Source: Streptomyces sp. H27-H1 (GTDB taxonomy: Bacteria > Actinomycetota > Actinomycetes > Streptomycetales > Streptomycetaceae). From it: a stretch of DNA of 64,000 bases. Shown one piece after another: positions 1 through 7,502 of this stretch. Position 1 is the first letter of the stretch. Every line of letters starts with the position of its first letter. Where the stretch lies: the NCBI RefSeq assembly GCF_026627445.1, contig NZ_JAPNLJ010000021.1, positions 59,919-123,918 on the forward strand, read 5' to 3'. The translations under genes were made by a program, and so were the position numbers. Below the pieces are notes generated by a model, which searched no databases, was not told where the DNA came from, and was given only the letters and a program-made list of their open reading frames with translations.

Positions 1-1689
1 GGCGAAGTGGGCGCCGAACGCGTGGCGGGAGTACGGGGATTTCTGCGCGACCGACCCGGTGGTGTCGGCGGATGCCGACAGCCCGCCGTCCGGCAGCGGC
101 CCGTGGCGGCGCTCCAGCCGCGCGGCCAGGGCGTCGCACGCGTCGTGGACGGCCCACCCCCAGGAGGCGGTGCCCGAGGAGCCCCCGGCGAGCGGGGCCG
201 CGGGCAGGCCGGTGTGGCCGACGGCGACCGTCACCGCGTCGAGCGGAACCCGTAGGGCGTCGGCGGCCACCTGGGCCAGGACGGTGCGGGCGCCGGTGCC
301 GATGTCGGTGGCGTTGACCTCGACGAGGTAGCCGCCATCGGGGAGGGCGTGCGCGCGGGCGGTTGAGGGGGCGACGAGCACCGGATAGGTGGCGGCGGCG
401 ACACCCGACCCGATGCGCAGCGGGCCCTCGCGGTGCGGCGTCCGCCGGTCGGACCAGCCGAAGCGCTCAGCTCCCTCGCGCAGGCACTCCACGAGGTGGC
501 GGCTGCTGAACGGGCGGCCGCTGTCGGGCTCTGTCGCAGGCTCGTTGCGCACGCGCAGCTCGACCGGATCCATGCCGAGTGCGTCGGCCAGTTCGTCCAT
601 CGCTGATTCCAGCGCGTACATGCCCGGAGCCTCCCCCGGGGCCCGCATCCAGGACGGGGTGGGCACGTCCAGCGCGACGGCGCGGTGGGTGGTGCGGCTG
701 TCGGGTACGGCGTACATGATGCGGGCGGGCACGGCGGCTTGTTCGACGAACTCGCGGACGCGGGAGGTGTGGGTGGTGACCTCGTGCGTCAGGGCGGTGA
801 GGGTGCCGTCGTCGCGGGCGCCGAGCCGGACCCGGTGCAGGGTGGGCGCACGGTGCCCGACCGTGGCGGGCAACTGCCCGCGCGGAAGGGAGAGTTTGAC
901 GGGTCGCCCGTAGTGGAGCGCCGCCATCACGGCCAGGACCACGTGGGCGCGCGGAGTGCCTTTGGAGCCGAATCCGCCACCCACGTGCTCGGAGACGACC
1001 GTGATGTCCTCCTCGGGCAGTTCGAACAGGCCGGCCAGCTCGGAGCGCACCACTCCCGCTCCTTGGCTGGAGTCGTGGACGGTCAGGTGGCCGCTGCGGG
1101 CGTCCCGGTCCGCGGTCGCCGCGTGCGGTTCCATGGGGTGGTTGTGCAGGGGCGGCACCGAGTAGGCGCAGTCGACCCGGACGGCGGCCGCCGCGAGCGC
1201 GGCGTCCGCGTCGCCCCGCTCGCGGTGGGCGGGATGTCCGCCGTTCGCCTCCTCGGGGGTGTAGGCGCTGGGGTGGTCGACGCGGAGGGTGACGTCGTGC
1301 GGCTCGGTCTCGTAGTCGATCCGGACGTGGGCCGCGGCCGCCCGCGCGCCTTCGAGGGTGTCGGCGACCGCCAGGGCGACGTACCAGCCCCGGTGGGGGA
1401 CGCGCAGATCCTGGAGCAGTCTCAGTGTGGGGTCGTCCGACCGGCCCAGACGCGGCGCGTTGTACGGGGTGAGCACGCCGATCACGCCCGGCAGGGCCAC
1501 GGCCGCCGTGTCGTCGATGGCGGTGACGCGGCCACGGGCGACGGTGGCGGGCACGGGCCAGGCATAGGCGCTCGCGCGCGGCGTGTGCTCGGCGGCGTAG
1601 CGGGCGGCTCCGGTGACCTTCTCGCGCCCCTCGCTCCGGTGGACGGGGCTGCCGAGAGCGGGGCTGCCGGGGGCGGTGGTGGGGCGCAT
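1..1689 (-). CDS. yagR: xanthine dehydrogenase-family molybdenum-binding subunit (partial)
   Basis: Large catalytic subunit of a periplasmic or cytoplasmic aldehyde/xanthine-type molybdenum hydroxylase. It should carry the molybdopterin cofactor and oxidise an aldehyde or aromatic heterocycle. About 563 residues are visible and the C-terminus runs off the left edge (family about 730). The family N-terminus around residues 20-35 (GREKVTGAARY) and the cofactor-contacting glycine motif VGGGFGSKG near residues 236-244 are present. It is the last gene of a three-gene minus-strand operon, 59 bp after the FAD subunit. The ATG at 1689 was chosen because it directly opens the conserved N-terminal region. 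The substrate cannot be told from sequence. Confidence 0.9.
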   Translation of the reverse strand, partial: MRPTTAPGSPALGSPVHRSEGREKVTGAARYAAEHTPRASAYAWPVPATVARGRVTAIDDTAAVALPGVIGVLTPYNAPRLGRSDDPTLRLLQDLRVPHRGWYVALAVADTLEGARAAAAHVRIDYETEPHDVTLRVDHPSAYTPEEANGGHPAHRERGDADAALAAAAVRVDCAYSVPPLHNHPMEPHAATADRDARSGHLTVHDSSQGAGVVRSELAGLFELPEEDITVVSEHVGGGFGSKGTPRAHVVLAVMAALHYGRPVKLSLPRGQLPATVGHRAPTLHRVRLGARDDGTLTALTHEVTTHTSRVREFVEQAAVPARIMYAVPDSRTTHRAVALDVPTPSWMRAPGEAPGMYALESAMDELADALGMDPVELRVRNEPATEPDSGRPFSSRHLVECLREGAERFGWSDRRTPHREGPLRIGSGVAAATYPVLVAPSTARAHALPDGGYLVEVNATDIGTGARTVLAQVAADALRVPLDAVTVAVGHTGLPAAPLAGGSSGTASWGWAVHDACDALAARLERRHGPLPDGGLSASADTTGSVAQKSPYSRHAFGAHFA

Positions 1690-1717
1690 GACGGGTCCCT
1701 TTCCTGTTCGGTGCCGG

Positions 1718-1758
1718 CGGCTACGGCATGTGCGGCTACGGCGTGCGGCTACGGCGTG
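1718..1758. repeat. 13-bp tandem repeat between yagS and yagR
   Basis: Two exact 13-bp units CGGCTACGGCGTG lie back to back (1733-1745 and 1746-1758), with a 15-bp degenerate unit (CGGCTACGGCATGTG) before them at 1718-1732. The stop codon of the FAD-subunit gene (1749-1751) falls inside the last unit, so expansion or contraction could change that protein's C-terminus or the spacing to the next gene. Seen directly; no function is proposed. Confidence 0.8.
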
Positions 1759-2771
1759 CGCGGGCGCCTCGGCGTCGCATCCGCGGACTGTACGAGCGTG
1801 CCGAGCGCGTCGCAGGCGAGGTTGCGGGCGAGGGGGATCTTGTACGCGTTGTCGCGCAGGGGTCGCGCCTGGTCGAGCTCCGCCCCGACTGCCTGCCGTA
1901 CGGCTTCGGGGGTGGGCTCGACTCCGGTCAGTCGTTCCTCGGCGGTGGTGGCGCGCCAGGGCCGGTGGGCGAGGCCTCCGAAGGCGAGGGCGACGCGCCG
2001 TACGCGGTGGGTGCGGTCGAGTTCGAGTACGACGGCGACCGAGGCCAGCGCGAAGGCGTACGAGGCTCGGTCGCGGGCCTTGCGGTAGACGGAGACCTCT
2101 CCGGGAGCGGCGGGGGGCAGCAGGACCGAGGTGACGATCTCCCCCGGACGGATCACGGTGTCCCGCTCGGGGTGGTCGCCGGGCAGCCGGTGGAATGCGG
2201 TGGCCGGTACCGTACGGGTGCCCTGCTCGCCCCCGTACAGCTCGATCTCGGCGTCCAGGGCGGCCAGGGCCACCGCCATGTCCGAGGGGTGCGTCGCGAT
2301 GCAGTGCTCGGATTGGCCGAGCACGGCGTGGTCGCGGTGGACGCCGTCGCGGGCGCCGCAGCCGCTGCCGGGCTCGCGCTTGTTGCAGGGCTTGGAGAGG
2401 TCCTGGAAGTACGGGCACCGGGTGCGCTGGAGGAGGTTCCCGCCGGTGGTGGCGATGTTGCGCAGTTGCCCGGACGCCCCGGCGAGCAGGGCCTGGGAGA
2501 GGACGGGGTAGCGGCTGCGTACGAGGGGGTGCGCGGCCAGGTCGCTGTTGGGGACGGTGGCCCCGACGCGGAGCGCTCCGCCGGGCAGCTCCTCGATCCG
2601 GTCCAGGGGCAGTCGGCTGATGTCGATGAGGCTGCCCGGCGTCTCGACGCCGAGTTTCATGAGGTCGACGAGATTGGTGCCGCCGCCGAGGTAGCGGGAG
2701 TCCTGGTGTCCCGCGTAGGCCTCGGCGGCTTCCCGGAGGCTGGTGGCCCGTACGTAGGCGAAGGGCTTCAC
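1749..2771 (-). CDS. yagS: FAD-binding subunit of molybdenum hydroxylase (PaoB/YagS type)
   Basis: 340-residue flavoprotein subunit that passes electrons between the molybdenum site and the iron-sulfur subunit. FAD motifs are visible at residues 27-39 (YLGGGTNLVDLMK) and 108-115 (TTGGNLLQ). A cysteine-rich insert (Cys119, Cys129, Cys138, Cys157) matches the extra [4Fe-4S]-binding segment known from E. coli PaoB, which separates this subtype from ordinary xanthine dehydrogenases. The GTG start at 2771 overlaps the stop of the upstream gene in a GTGA, so the two are probably translationally coupled. Confidence 0.92.
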   Translation of the reverse strand: MKPFAYVRATSLREAAEAYAGHQDSRYLGGGTNLVDLMKLGVETPGSLIDISRLPLDRIEELPGGALRVGATVPNSDLAAHPLVRSRYPVLSQALLAGASGQLRNIATTGGNLLQRTRCPYFQDLSKPCNKREPGSGCGARDGVHRDHAVLGQSEHCIATHPSDMAVALAALDAEIELYGGEQGTRTVPATAFHRLPGDHPERDTVIRPGEIVTSVLLPPAAPGEVSVYRKARDRASYAFALASVAVVLELDRTHRVRRVALAFGGLAHRPWRATTAEERLTGVEPTPEAVRQAVGAELDQARPLRDNAYKIPLARNLACDALGTLVQSADATPRRPRTP

Positions 2772-3436
2772 GCGATCACATCCGGGCTCGGGTCGGGGGC
2801 GGGGGCAGCGGTGTCAGACGAGGCGGGGCGGGTCCGGGCGCTCACGTCCGCCACCGCTTCGGCGATCCCGTTGTACGCGCCGCACCGGCAGAGGTTTCCG
2901 CTGAGGCGTTCCCTGATCTCTTCGGCGCTCAGCACGACCGGTCCGCCCCGCTCGGCCGCGGCCGGGTCAGTGACACACGAGGGCTCCCCGGAGGAGGCCT
3001 CCCGCAGTACCCCGACGGCGGAGCAGAGCTGGCCGGGGGTGCAGTAGCCGCACTGGAAGGCGTCCCGCTCCAGAAAGGCCCGCTGGAGCGGGTGCAGCTC
3101 TCCGTCGGCGTCGGCGAGGCCCTCGACGGTGGTGATCTCGGCGCCGTCGAGGGCCACGGCGAGCAGCAGGCAGCCGTTGGCGCGCCGGCCGTTGACGAGG
3201 ACGGTGCAAGCGCCGCACTGGCCGTGGTCGCAGCCCTTCTTGGAGCCGGTCAGGGCCAGGTGCTCGCGCAGGGCGTCGAGGAGGGTGACGCGGTGGTCCA
3301 GTGCGAGGACCCGGTCCACCCCGTTGATCCGCACTGCGACGTGTGAGCGGTGTCCGTCGGACGCGGCCCCGGCAGGCCGGGCAGCCTCACCATGGTCGTG
3401 GGCCCGCTCCGTGGGTGTGGTTCCGTGCGCCGTCAC
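2768..3436 (-). CDS. yagT: 2Fe-2S subunit of molybdenum hydroxylase (PaoA/YagT type)
   Basis: 222-residue small subunit carrying two [2Fe-2S] clusters. The ferredoxin-like cluster motif CDHGQCGAC and the alpha-helical cluster motifs CGYCTPGQLC and NLCRCG are all intact. The long hydrophilic N-terminal stretch (about 35 residues) lacks the twin arginine of a Tat signal, so cytoplasmic location is likelier unless the start is misplaced. First gene of the operon; GTG start at 3436 is the first available in frame after the intergenic gap. The operon order Fe-S, FAD, Mo is the usual one. Confidence 0.9.
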   Translation of the reverse strand: MTAHGTTPTERAHDHGEAARPAGAASDGHRSHVAVRINGVDRVLALDHRVTLLDALREHLALTGSKKGCDHGQCGACTVLVNGRRANGCLLLAVALDGAEITTVEGLADADGELHPLQRAFLERDAFQCGYCTPGQLCSAVGVLREASSGEPSCVTDPAAAERGGPVVLSAEEIRERLSGNLCRCGAYNGIAEAVADVSARTRPASSDTAAPAPDPSPDVIA

Positions 3437-3694
3437 GACTGCCCTCCGTGTCCGTTTGGTGGCGTTTCACCCAGACGGCTTCCCCGTCCTGCTCCGTCTC
3501 ACACGCTCCGGATCCCACACAGTCCACGGCCGCGGACTCCCTGAACCGGCCGACGCCCGCCGGTGGTCGGTGATCAGCCCCGGAGGTCACGCCCTCCAGC
3601 CTGCGAGGCGCCCGGCGTGAACCTTTGGGTGGCCTGTGCGTGCCCTGGTGCGGAGAGGCCCACGCCGCTCGGCACCCGACGCGATCGCCTTCTG

Positions 3695-4315
3695 TCAGCC
3701 GGGTGACTGCTGCGTGGAGGGATGGGCCTTTTGAGGGGCTGCCCAGGACGCGAGCAGGCGCAGGCCCTCTTCGGAGGGGGACCCGGGCTCGGCGGTGTAG
3801 ATGGTGAGGGTGAGGCCGGCTTCGGCGGTCATGTCGAGACCTTCGTAGGCGAGGGTCAGTTCCCCGACGGCCTGGTGGTGGAAGCGTTTGGTGCCGGTGC
3901 CGTGGCGGCGGACGTTGTGGGCGCCCCAGCTGGTGCGGAACTCGTCGCTGCGGGTGGACAGCTCGCCGACGAGGTCGTGGAGGTCCTTGTCGTGGGGGTT
4001 GAGGCCGGCCTCGGTGCGCAGGATGGCGACGACTATGTCGGCGGCCTGGGCCAGATGGAGGAGGTGGGCGCGCTCCGCGTCGTCGAGCTGCAGGGCGCGG
4101 GCAACGGCTTCGAGGACGGCCGGTGAGACGCCGGCGAGGTTGCCGCGTTCCAGCTTGGCGTAGTACTCCACGCTCATGTCGGCGAGGGCGGCGACCTCAC
4201 TGCGGCGCAGGCCCGGGACGCGGCGCCGGCTGCCGGAGGGCATTGCGGCCTGCTCGGGGCTGATCTTCGCGCGCCGCGAGGTGAGGAACTCGCGGACCTC
4301 TTGGTTGTTGTCCAC
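3695..4315 (-). CDS. XRE/MmyB-like transcriptional regulator with internal deletion
   Basis: 206 residues from GTG at 4315. The N-terminal helix-turn-helix (VPGLRRSEVAALADMSVEYY) and the C-terminal MmyB ligand-binding segment (LRTEAG, LVGELSTRS, RFHH, YTAEPGSPSE) match the family closely. The middle of the ligand domain, normally about 80 residues between the helix-turn-helix tail (HLAQAAD) and VAILRTEAG, is missing while the frame is kept. Family members are about 280-290 residues. In full-length relatives an AAD tripeptide occurs at both borders, so the deletion may have arisen between short direct repeats (inference). It is divergent from the alcohol dehydrogenase gene across a palindromic operator. 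DNA binding may persist while ligand sensing is likely lost. Confidence 0.85.
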   Translation of the reverse strand: MDNNQEVREFLTSRRAKISPEQAAMPSGSRRRVPGLRRSEVAALADMSVEYYAKLERGNLAGVSPAVLEAVARALQLDDAERAHLLHLAQAADIVVAILRTEAGLNPHDKDLHDLVGELSTRSDEFRTSWGAHNVRRHGTGTKRFHHQAVGELTLAYEGLDMTAEAGLTLTIYTAEPGSPSEEGLRLLASWAAPQKAHPSTQQSPG

Positions 4316-4346
4316 GCCATCGACGGTACGTCGTGCGCGCGGTCGC

Positions 4347-4371
4347 AGGGGTGTACTGCCGGTACACCCCT
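4347..4371. promoter_or_regulatory. palindromic operator between regulator and alcohol dehydrogenase
   Basis: Perfect inverted repeat AGGGGTGTAC-N5-GTACACCCCT in the divergent intergenic region, 31 bp upstream of the regulator start. Position and symmetry fit the binding site of the adjacent MmyB-like regulator; that link is inference. Confidence 0.6.
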
Positions 4372-4502
4372 TGCTGGTGACTGGCTGGGCGTGCGAGGAG
4401 CGGCTTACCTGGATGACGTGGCACTTCCGTCCGGCCGTGGATGCGGCTGGGCGTCGGGTACACGCCCTGGTACCGCTCCTCCCGACATACAAAGGACCCT
4501 TC

Positions 4503-5159
4503 ATGCGCGGCGCAGTGATCCACGCCCCCGGCGATGTCCGCTTCGAGACCCTGGACGACCCCAAGATCCTCCAGCCCACCGACGCCATCATCCGTACCGC
4601 CGTGACCTGTGCGTGCGGGTCCGACCTGTGGTCGTGGCGCGGTGCGGAGCCGATCGGCGACGCCCATCCGATGGGGCACGAGTACGTCGGCTTCGTCGAG
4701 GAGGTGGGAGCCGAGGTCACCTCGGTCAGGCCCGGCCAGTTCGTGGTCGGGTCGTTCGCGACCTCGGACAACTCCTGCGCGAACTGCCGTAACGGCTTCC
4801 AGTCGAATTGCCTGCAGCGTGAGTTCATGAGTACTTGCCAGGCCGAGTACGTGCGCATCCCCAATGCTCAGGAGACCCTGATCGCGACCGATGAGGTGCC
4901 TGGCGAGGAGCTGTGGCTCGGGCTGCTGGCCGTCTCCGATGTCATGGGCACCGGCTGGTGGGCCGCCGATGCCGCCGAGGTGAAGCCCGGCTCGACCGCG
5001 GTGGTCGTGGGCGACGGCGCTGTCGGTCTGTGCGGGGTGATCGCGGCGAAGGAGATGGGCGCCGGGCGCATCATCGCGATGAGCCGGCACGAGAGCCGCC
5101 CACCCCCGGCCCGTCCGCCGAGGAGCAGAGTGGCGTGGCCCCTCCCCCGGATGACATAG
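4503..5159 (+). pseudogene. zinc-dependent alcohol dehydrogenase, 3'-truncated
   Basis: Starts MRGAVIHAPGDVRFE with the MDR-family pattern: zinc-site CGSDLW near residue 37, GHEYVGFVEEVG, the structural-zinc region CANCRNGFQSNC (one Cys fewer than usual) and the nucleotide-binding VVVGDGAVGLCGV. Homology stops at about 5094 (MSRHESR), where full-length relatives (about 340-350 residues) continue; the last 20 residues are proline/arginine-rich and unrelated. The reading frame closes only 15 bp before the initiator tRNA. The coenzyme fold is incomplete, so the product is probably inactive. It lies divergent from the MmyB-like regulator, the usual arrangement for a regulated dehydrogenase of this type. 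Confidence 0.85.
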
Positions 5160-5174
5160 AGTCGGGTCTACCGA

Positions 5175-5250
<76 letters not shown>

Positions 5251-5254
5251 CAGC

Positions 5255-5292
5255 ACGAAGGCCCGGCCCCCTTGAGGGGGCCGGGCCTTCGT
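5255..5292. terminator. terminator after tRNA-fMet
   Basis: Perfect 17-bp arms with a TTGA loop (arms 5255-5271 and 5276-5292), starting 6 bp after the tRNA. GC-rich hairpin without a T-tract, as is common in Streptomyces. Confidence 0.85.
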
Positions 5293-5693
5293 CGTACAGC
5301 CACACACCACCGCCCCGGCCACGCCGTGACCGGCCGCAGAGGCCGACCCAGGCCCTCCATCAGGTCCCGACCAGCCTGGGAGCATGGGGCGCGGACCGGG
5401 GCCGGCAACAAGTTTCTGGTGTCACCGAACCCGCCGAACCCCTTTCACACTGCCCCCGTCCCGGAAGCCGGCAGGCCGCCGCGCGCCTGTCACAGGAGAA
5501 GCCAAAAACGAACCCGCGGCCCGTCTTGCCGGGGAGGCCGTCGTCCGGACGGCGGCAGTCACCTGCCCATCCCGGCGGGCGGGGCCCCCGCGGGCTCCCG
5601 GCCGGTCAGTTGCGCCCGGGCTGTTTGGGTGGTTCTCCATCGGTCATACGGGGTTCTGTAAGTCTTTTTCCACTGAAGAGGGAGTGATCAGCT
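5293..5693. other. gene-free stretch with a 41-bp dispersed repeat
   Basis: No gene recognised. Bases 5402-5442 match 43090-43130 at 35 of 41 positions (core TTCTGGTGTCACCG here, TTCCTGGTGTCACCG there). The leader of the CsbD gene, from CCATCGG at 5637, is shared almost exactly with the leader of the second CsbD copy at 27.9 kb. Confidence 0.6.
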
Positions 5694-5867
5694 GTGTCTG
5701 GTGAGCAGAAGGCCGAGGCGAAGGGCGAGCAGGCCAAGGGCAAGCTCAAGGAGACCGCTGGCCGCCTGACAGGCAACGAGAGCCTGACCGCCGAGGGCCG
5801 CGCAGAACAGGCCAAGGGCGACGCCCGCGACGCCAAGGAAAAGATCAAGGACACCTTCAAGCACTAA
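5694..5867 (+). CDS. CsbD-family stress protein (copy 1)
   Basis: 57-residue hydrophilic, lysine- and glutamate-rich protein (starts MSGEQKAEAKGEQAKGK, ends KIKDTFKH) of the CsbD family, small proteins of the general stress response with no known reaction. GTG start at 5694. From 5645 to 5865 the DNA is identical to 27880-28100; the two coding sequences differ only in the stop codon (TAA here, TGA there). Monocistronic, closed by its own terminator. Confidence 0.92.
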   Translation: MSGEQKAEAKGEQAKGKLKETAGRLTGNESLTAEGRAEQAKGDARDAKEKIKDTFKH

Positions 5868-5878
5868 CCCTGCACCCA

Positions 5879-5915
5879 GTCAGGGCCGGGACCGCACAGC
5901 GGTCCCGGCCCTGAC
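5879..5915. terminator. bidirectional terminator between csbD and DUF2267
   Basis: Perfect 17-3-17 hairpin (GTCAGGGCCGGGACCGC and its complement) between convergent genes. The second CsbD copy has a similar hairpin with a different stem at 28111-28147. Confidence 0.85.
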
Positions 5916-5937
5916 GCACGTCCACGTGCTGGTTCGG

Positions 5938-6384
5938 TCAGGCGGCGGCGGGCTGGGACTGGCGCAGTTCTGCCTGCCCGAAGAGCAGGGCGTAGCCGCC
6001 GGGGAGCTGGCGCAGGATCCGGGCCAGGAGGTCGGGGCCGGCAAGGTGGGTGACGACGGCCAGTACGGCGCCGATGTCCCAGCGGGCGGTCGCGGGGGTG
6101 GCGCCGGTACGTGCGGCGAGGTCTTTGACGAAGCCCCAGCCGGTGAGGTGTTCGGCGTCGGGAATCTGCGCGGTCAGGGGCAGGGCGGCCTCGACGGGCA
6201 GGCACTGGGCGAGGTCGACGCGCTCGTCTCCGGTGAGCTGGCGTCCGAGGGCGGCCAGGACCTGGCGGACGGCTTCCGCGGCGCGTTCGCGGGTGGGGTA
6301 GACGCCCTCGTAGCGCACGCGTTCCAGCATCTGCTCGTACGCCATGAGGGTCTGGGACGGGTTTGCTCGAGGCTGGTCGTACAT
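5938..6384 (-). CDS. DUF2267 protein
   Basis: 148-residue DUF2267-family protein: residues 14-30 (MAYEQMLERVRYEGVYP), central LTGDERVDLAQCLP and C-terminal LARILRQLPGGYALLFGQ follow the family pattern of an N-terminal helical repeat and a conserved tail. Function unknown; the family is often found beside Hsp20, CsbD and other stress genes in actinomycetes. ATG at 6384. It is 49 bp downstream of a second DUF2267 gene on the same strand, so both are probably co-transcribed. Confidence 0.88.
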   Translation of the reverse strand: MYDQPRANPSQTLMAYEQMLERVRYEGVYPTRERAAEAVRQVLAALGRQLTGDERVDLAQCLPVEAALPLTAQIPDAEHLTGWGFVKDLAARTGATPATARWDIGAVLAVVTHLAGPDLLARILRQLPGGYALLFGQAELRQSQPAAA

Positions 6385-6433
6385 GGCTGCGGTTGCCTTT
6401 CTGCGCGGAGAATCCGGATGGGGCTGGGGGTGG

Positions 6434-6829
6434 TCAGGTGGGCTGGGGGTGGCCGAAGAGGAGGTCGTAGCCGGGTGGGAGCTGGAGGAGCACCTCGCGG
6501 GTGAGGACGTCGCCCGCAGCGGCCGCCGTGGTGGACAGGACCGCGCCGATGTCCCACAGCGCAGTCGTCTCGGTGGCGCCCTCGATCCACGCCGCGGTCG
6601 CACGGACGAAGCGCTCCGGCGAGAGCGGCTCCGTCGCCTGCAATGGGTTGAGGAGGATCAGTGCGTACGTTTCGGGGAGCCGGGCGGCGAGCTCGGCTCG
6701 CACGCTGCCGGCCAGATGTGCGCCCAGAAGGGCCAGGACGACTCGTGCCACACGGTCGGTCTCTTCTGCGCTTTCGTACTCGCCGCGTTCCTGCACATGG
6801 GCCAGGAACGCTTCCCTGCGCATCGACAT
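6434..6829 (-). CDS. DUF2267 protein (paralog)
   Basis: 131-residue DUF2267 paralog of the next gene; shared landmarks are RVVLALLGAHLAG, ELAARLPE, TALWDIGAVLST and the C-terminal LPPGYDLLFG. It begins MSMRREAFLAHVQ at an ATG (6829) preceded by the ribosome-binding sequence GGAGGTGACGTC. It has the divergence expected of an old tandem duplication. It lies downstream of hsp20 but a strong hairpin separates them, so it may have its own promoter. Function unknown. Confidence 0.85.
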   Translation of the reverse strand: MSMRREAFLAHVQERGEYESAEETDRVARVVLALLGAHLAGSVRAELAARLPETYALILLNPLQATEPLSPERFVRATAAWIEGATETTALWDIGAVLSTTAAAAGDVLTREVLLQLPPGYDLLFGHPQPT

Positions 6830-6869
6830 GACGTCACCTCCCAGAAGGAGTGAAGGATCACGGTGGGCG

Positions 6870-6919
6870 CGGAGGGCGGGGGGTACCGGAGGGGGATCGG
6901 CTCTCCCCCGCCCTCCGCT
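6870..6919. terminator. terminator downstream of hsp20
   Basis: 14-bp perfect arms (GCGGAGGGCGGGGG at 6870-6883 and the complement at 6906-6919) with a 22-nt loop, between the hsp20 stop and the DUF2267 start, both on the minus strand. Confidence 0.7.
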
Positions 6920-6938
6920 GCCGGATGGTGCGGGAAGG

Positions 6939-7373
6939 TCAGCTGGAGATCTGCTTGGGGCCGGCCTCGCCGCGGATGCTGATCTTGCGGGGCTTGGCGC
7001 GCTCGGCGATCGGGATGCGCAGGGTCAGGACACCCGCGTCGTAATCGGCCTGGATGCGCTCGGTATCCAGGGTGTCGGCCAGGACGACCTGGCGGGAGAA
7101 GACACCCAGGGGCCGCTCGGAGAGCTCCATCTTCATAGCATCGGCCTTCGCGACCGGGCGGCGCTCCGCCTTCACGGTCAGCATGTTCCGCTCGACGTCG
7201 ATATCGATCGCCTCGGTACTCACACCCGGAACGTCGAAGGCGATCACGTACTCATCGCCCTCCCGGTAGGCGTCCATCGGCATCACCGACGGCTTCGACC
7301 ACGTACCCGACGTACCCGACAGCTGCTGGACGATCCGGTCCATCTCGCGGAACGGGTCAGTGCGCATCAACAT
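6939..7373 (-). CDS. hsp18: Hsp20/alpha-crystallin small heat-shock protein
   Basis: 144-residue small heat-shock chaperone that holds unfolding proteins as an oligomer in the cytoplasm. The alpha-crystallin domain spans about residues 40-135 (DEYVIAFDVPGV, MLTVKAERR, GVFSRQVVLADTLD, GVLTLRIPIAE) and is followed by the C-terminal KPRKISI segment, whose I-x-I-like motif docks neighbouring subunits. GGAGG lies 8 bases before the ATG at 7373. Divergent from a RheA-like gene, with a RheA-type operator in between: the arrangement known for hsp18 of Streptomyces albus, where RheA represses at normal temperature. Confidence 0.93.
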   Translation of the reverse strand: MLMRTDPFREMDRIVQQLSGTSGTWSKPSVMPMDAYREGDEYVIAFDVPGVSTEAIDIDVERNMLTVKAERRPVAKADAMKMELSERPLGVFSRQVVLADTLDTERIQADYDAGVLTLRIPIAERAKPRKISIRGEAGPKQISS

Positions 7374-7440
7374 CGCGAAACACCTCCACTTGGTTCAGGC
7401 AGAAACTGCCAATGCGCTTCAACGTGAATCCGTTGTAACA

Positions 7441-7459
7441 TGTCATCGGAACGATGACA
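7441..7459. promoter_or_regulatory. RheA operator
   Basis: TGTCATCGGAACGATGACA is a perfect match to the published S. albus RheA site TGTCATC-N5-GATGACA. It sits 67 bp upstream of hsp18 and 43 bp upstream of the rheA-like ATG, so it can serve both directions. Confidence 0.88.
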
Positions 7460-7467
7460 AGCAGGGC

Positions 7468-7484
7468 GTCACCCTAAGGGTGAC
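7468..7484. promoter_or_regulatory. second inverted repeat near the rheA start
   Basis: Perfect 17-bp inverted repeat GTCACCCTAAGGGTGAC (8-1-8) eight bases after the RheA operator and 18 bp before the preferred rheA start. It is not a RheA site. Half of it (AAGGGTGAC) recurs in the shared upstream element at 9.6 and 49.8 kb. Possible autoregulatory site or leader hairpin. Confidence 0.5.
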
Positions 7485-7502
7485 AAGGTGATGGAGAGTG
7501 TC

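Noticed and set aside
5631..5656. Sigma-B-type promoter (GNNT-N16-GGGTTC) upstream of csbD
   Set aside because: The -10 match is imperfect and the -35 part is not kept in the second csbD copy although the rest of the leader is identical.
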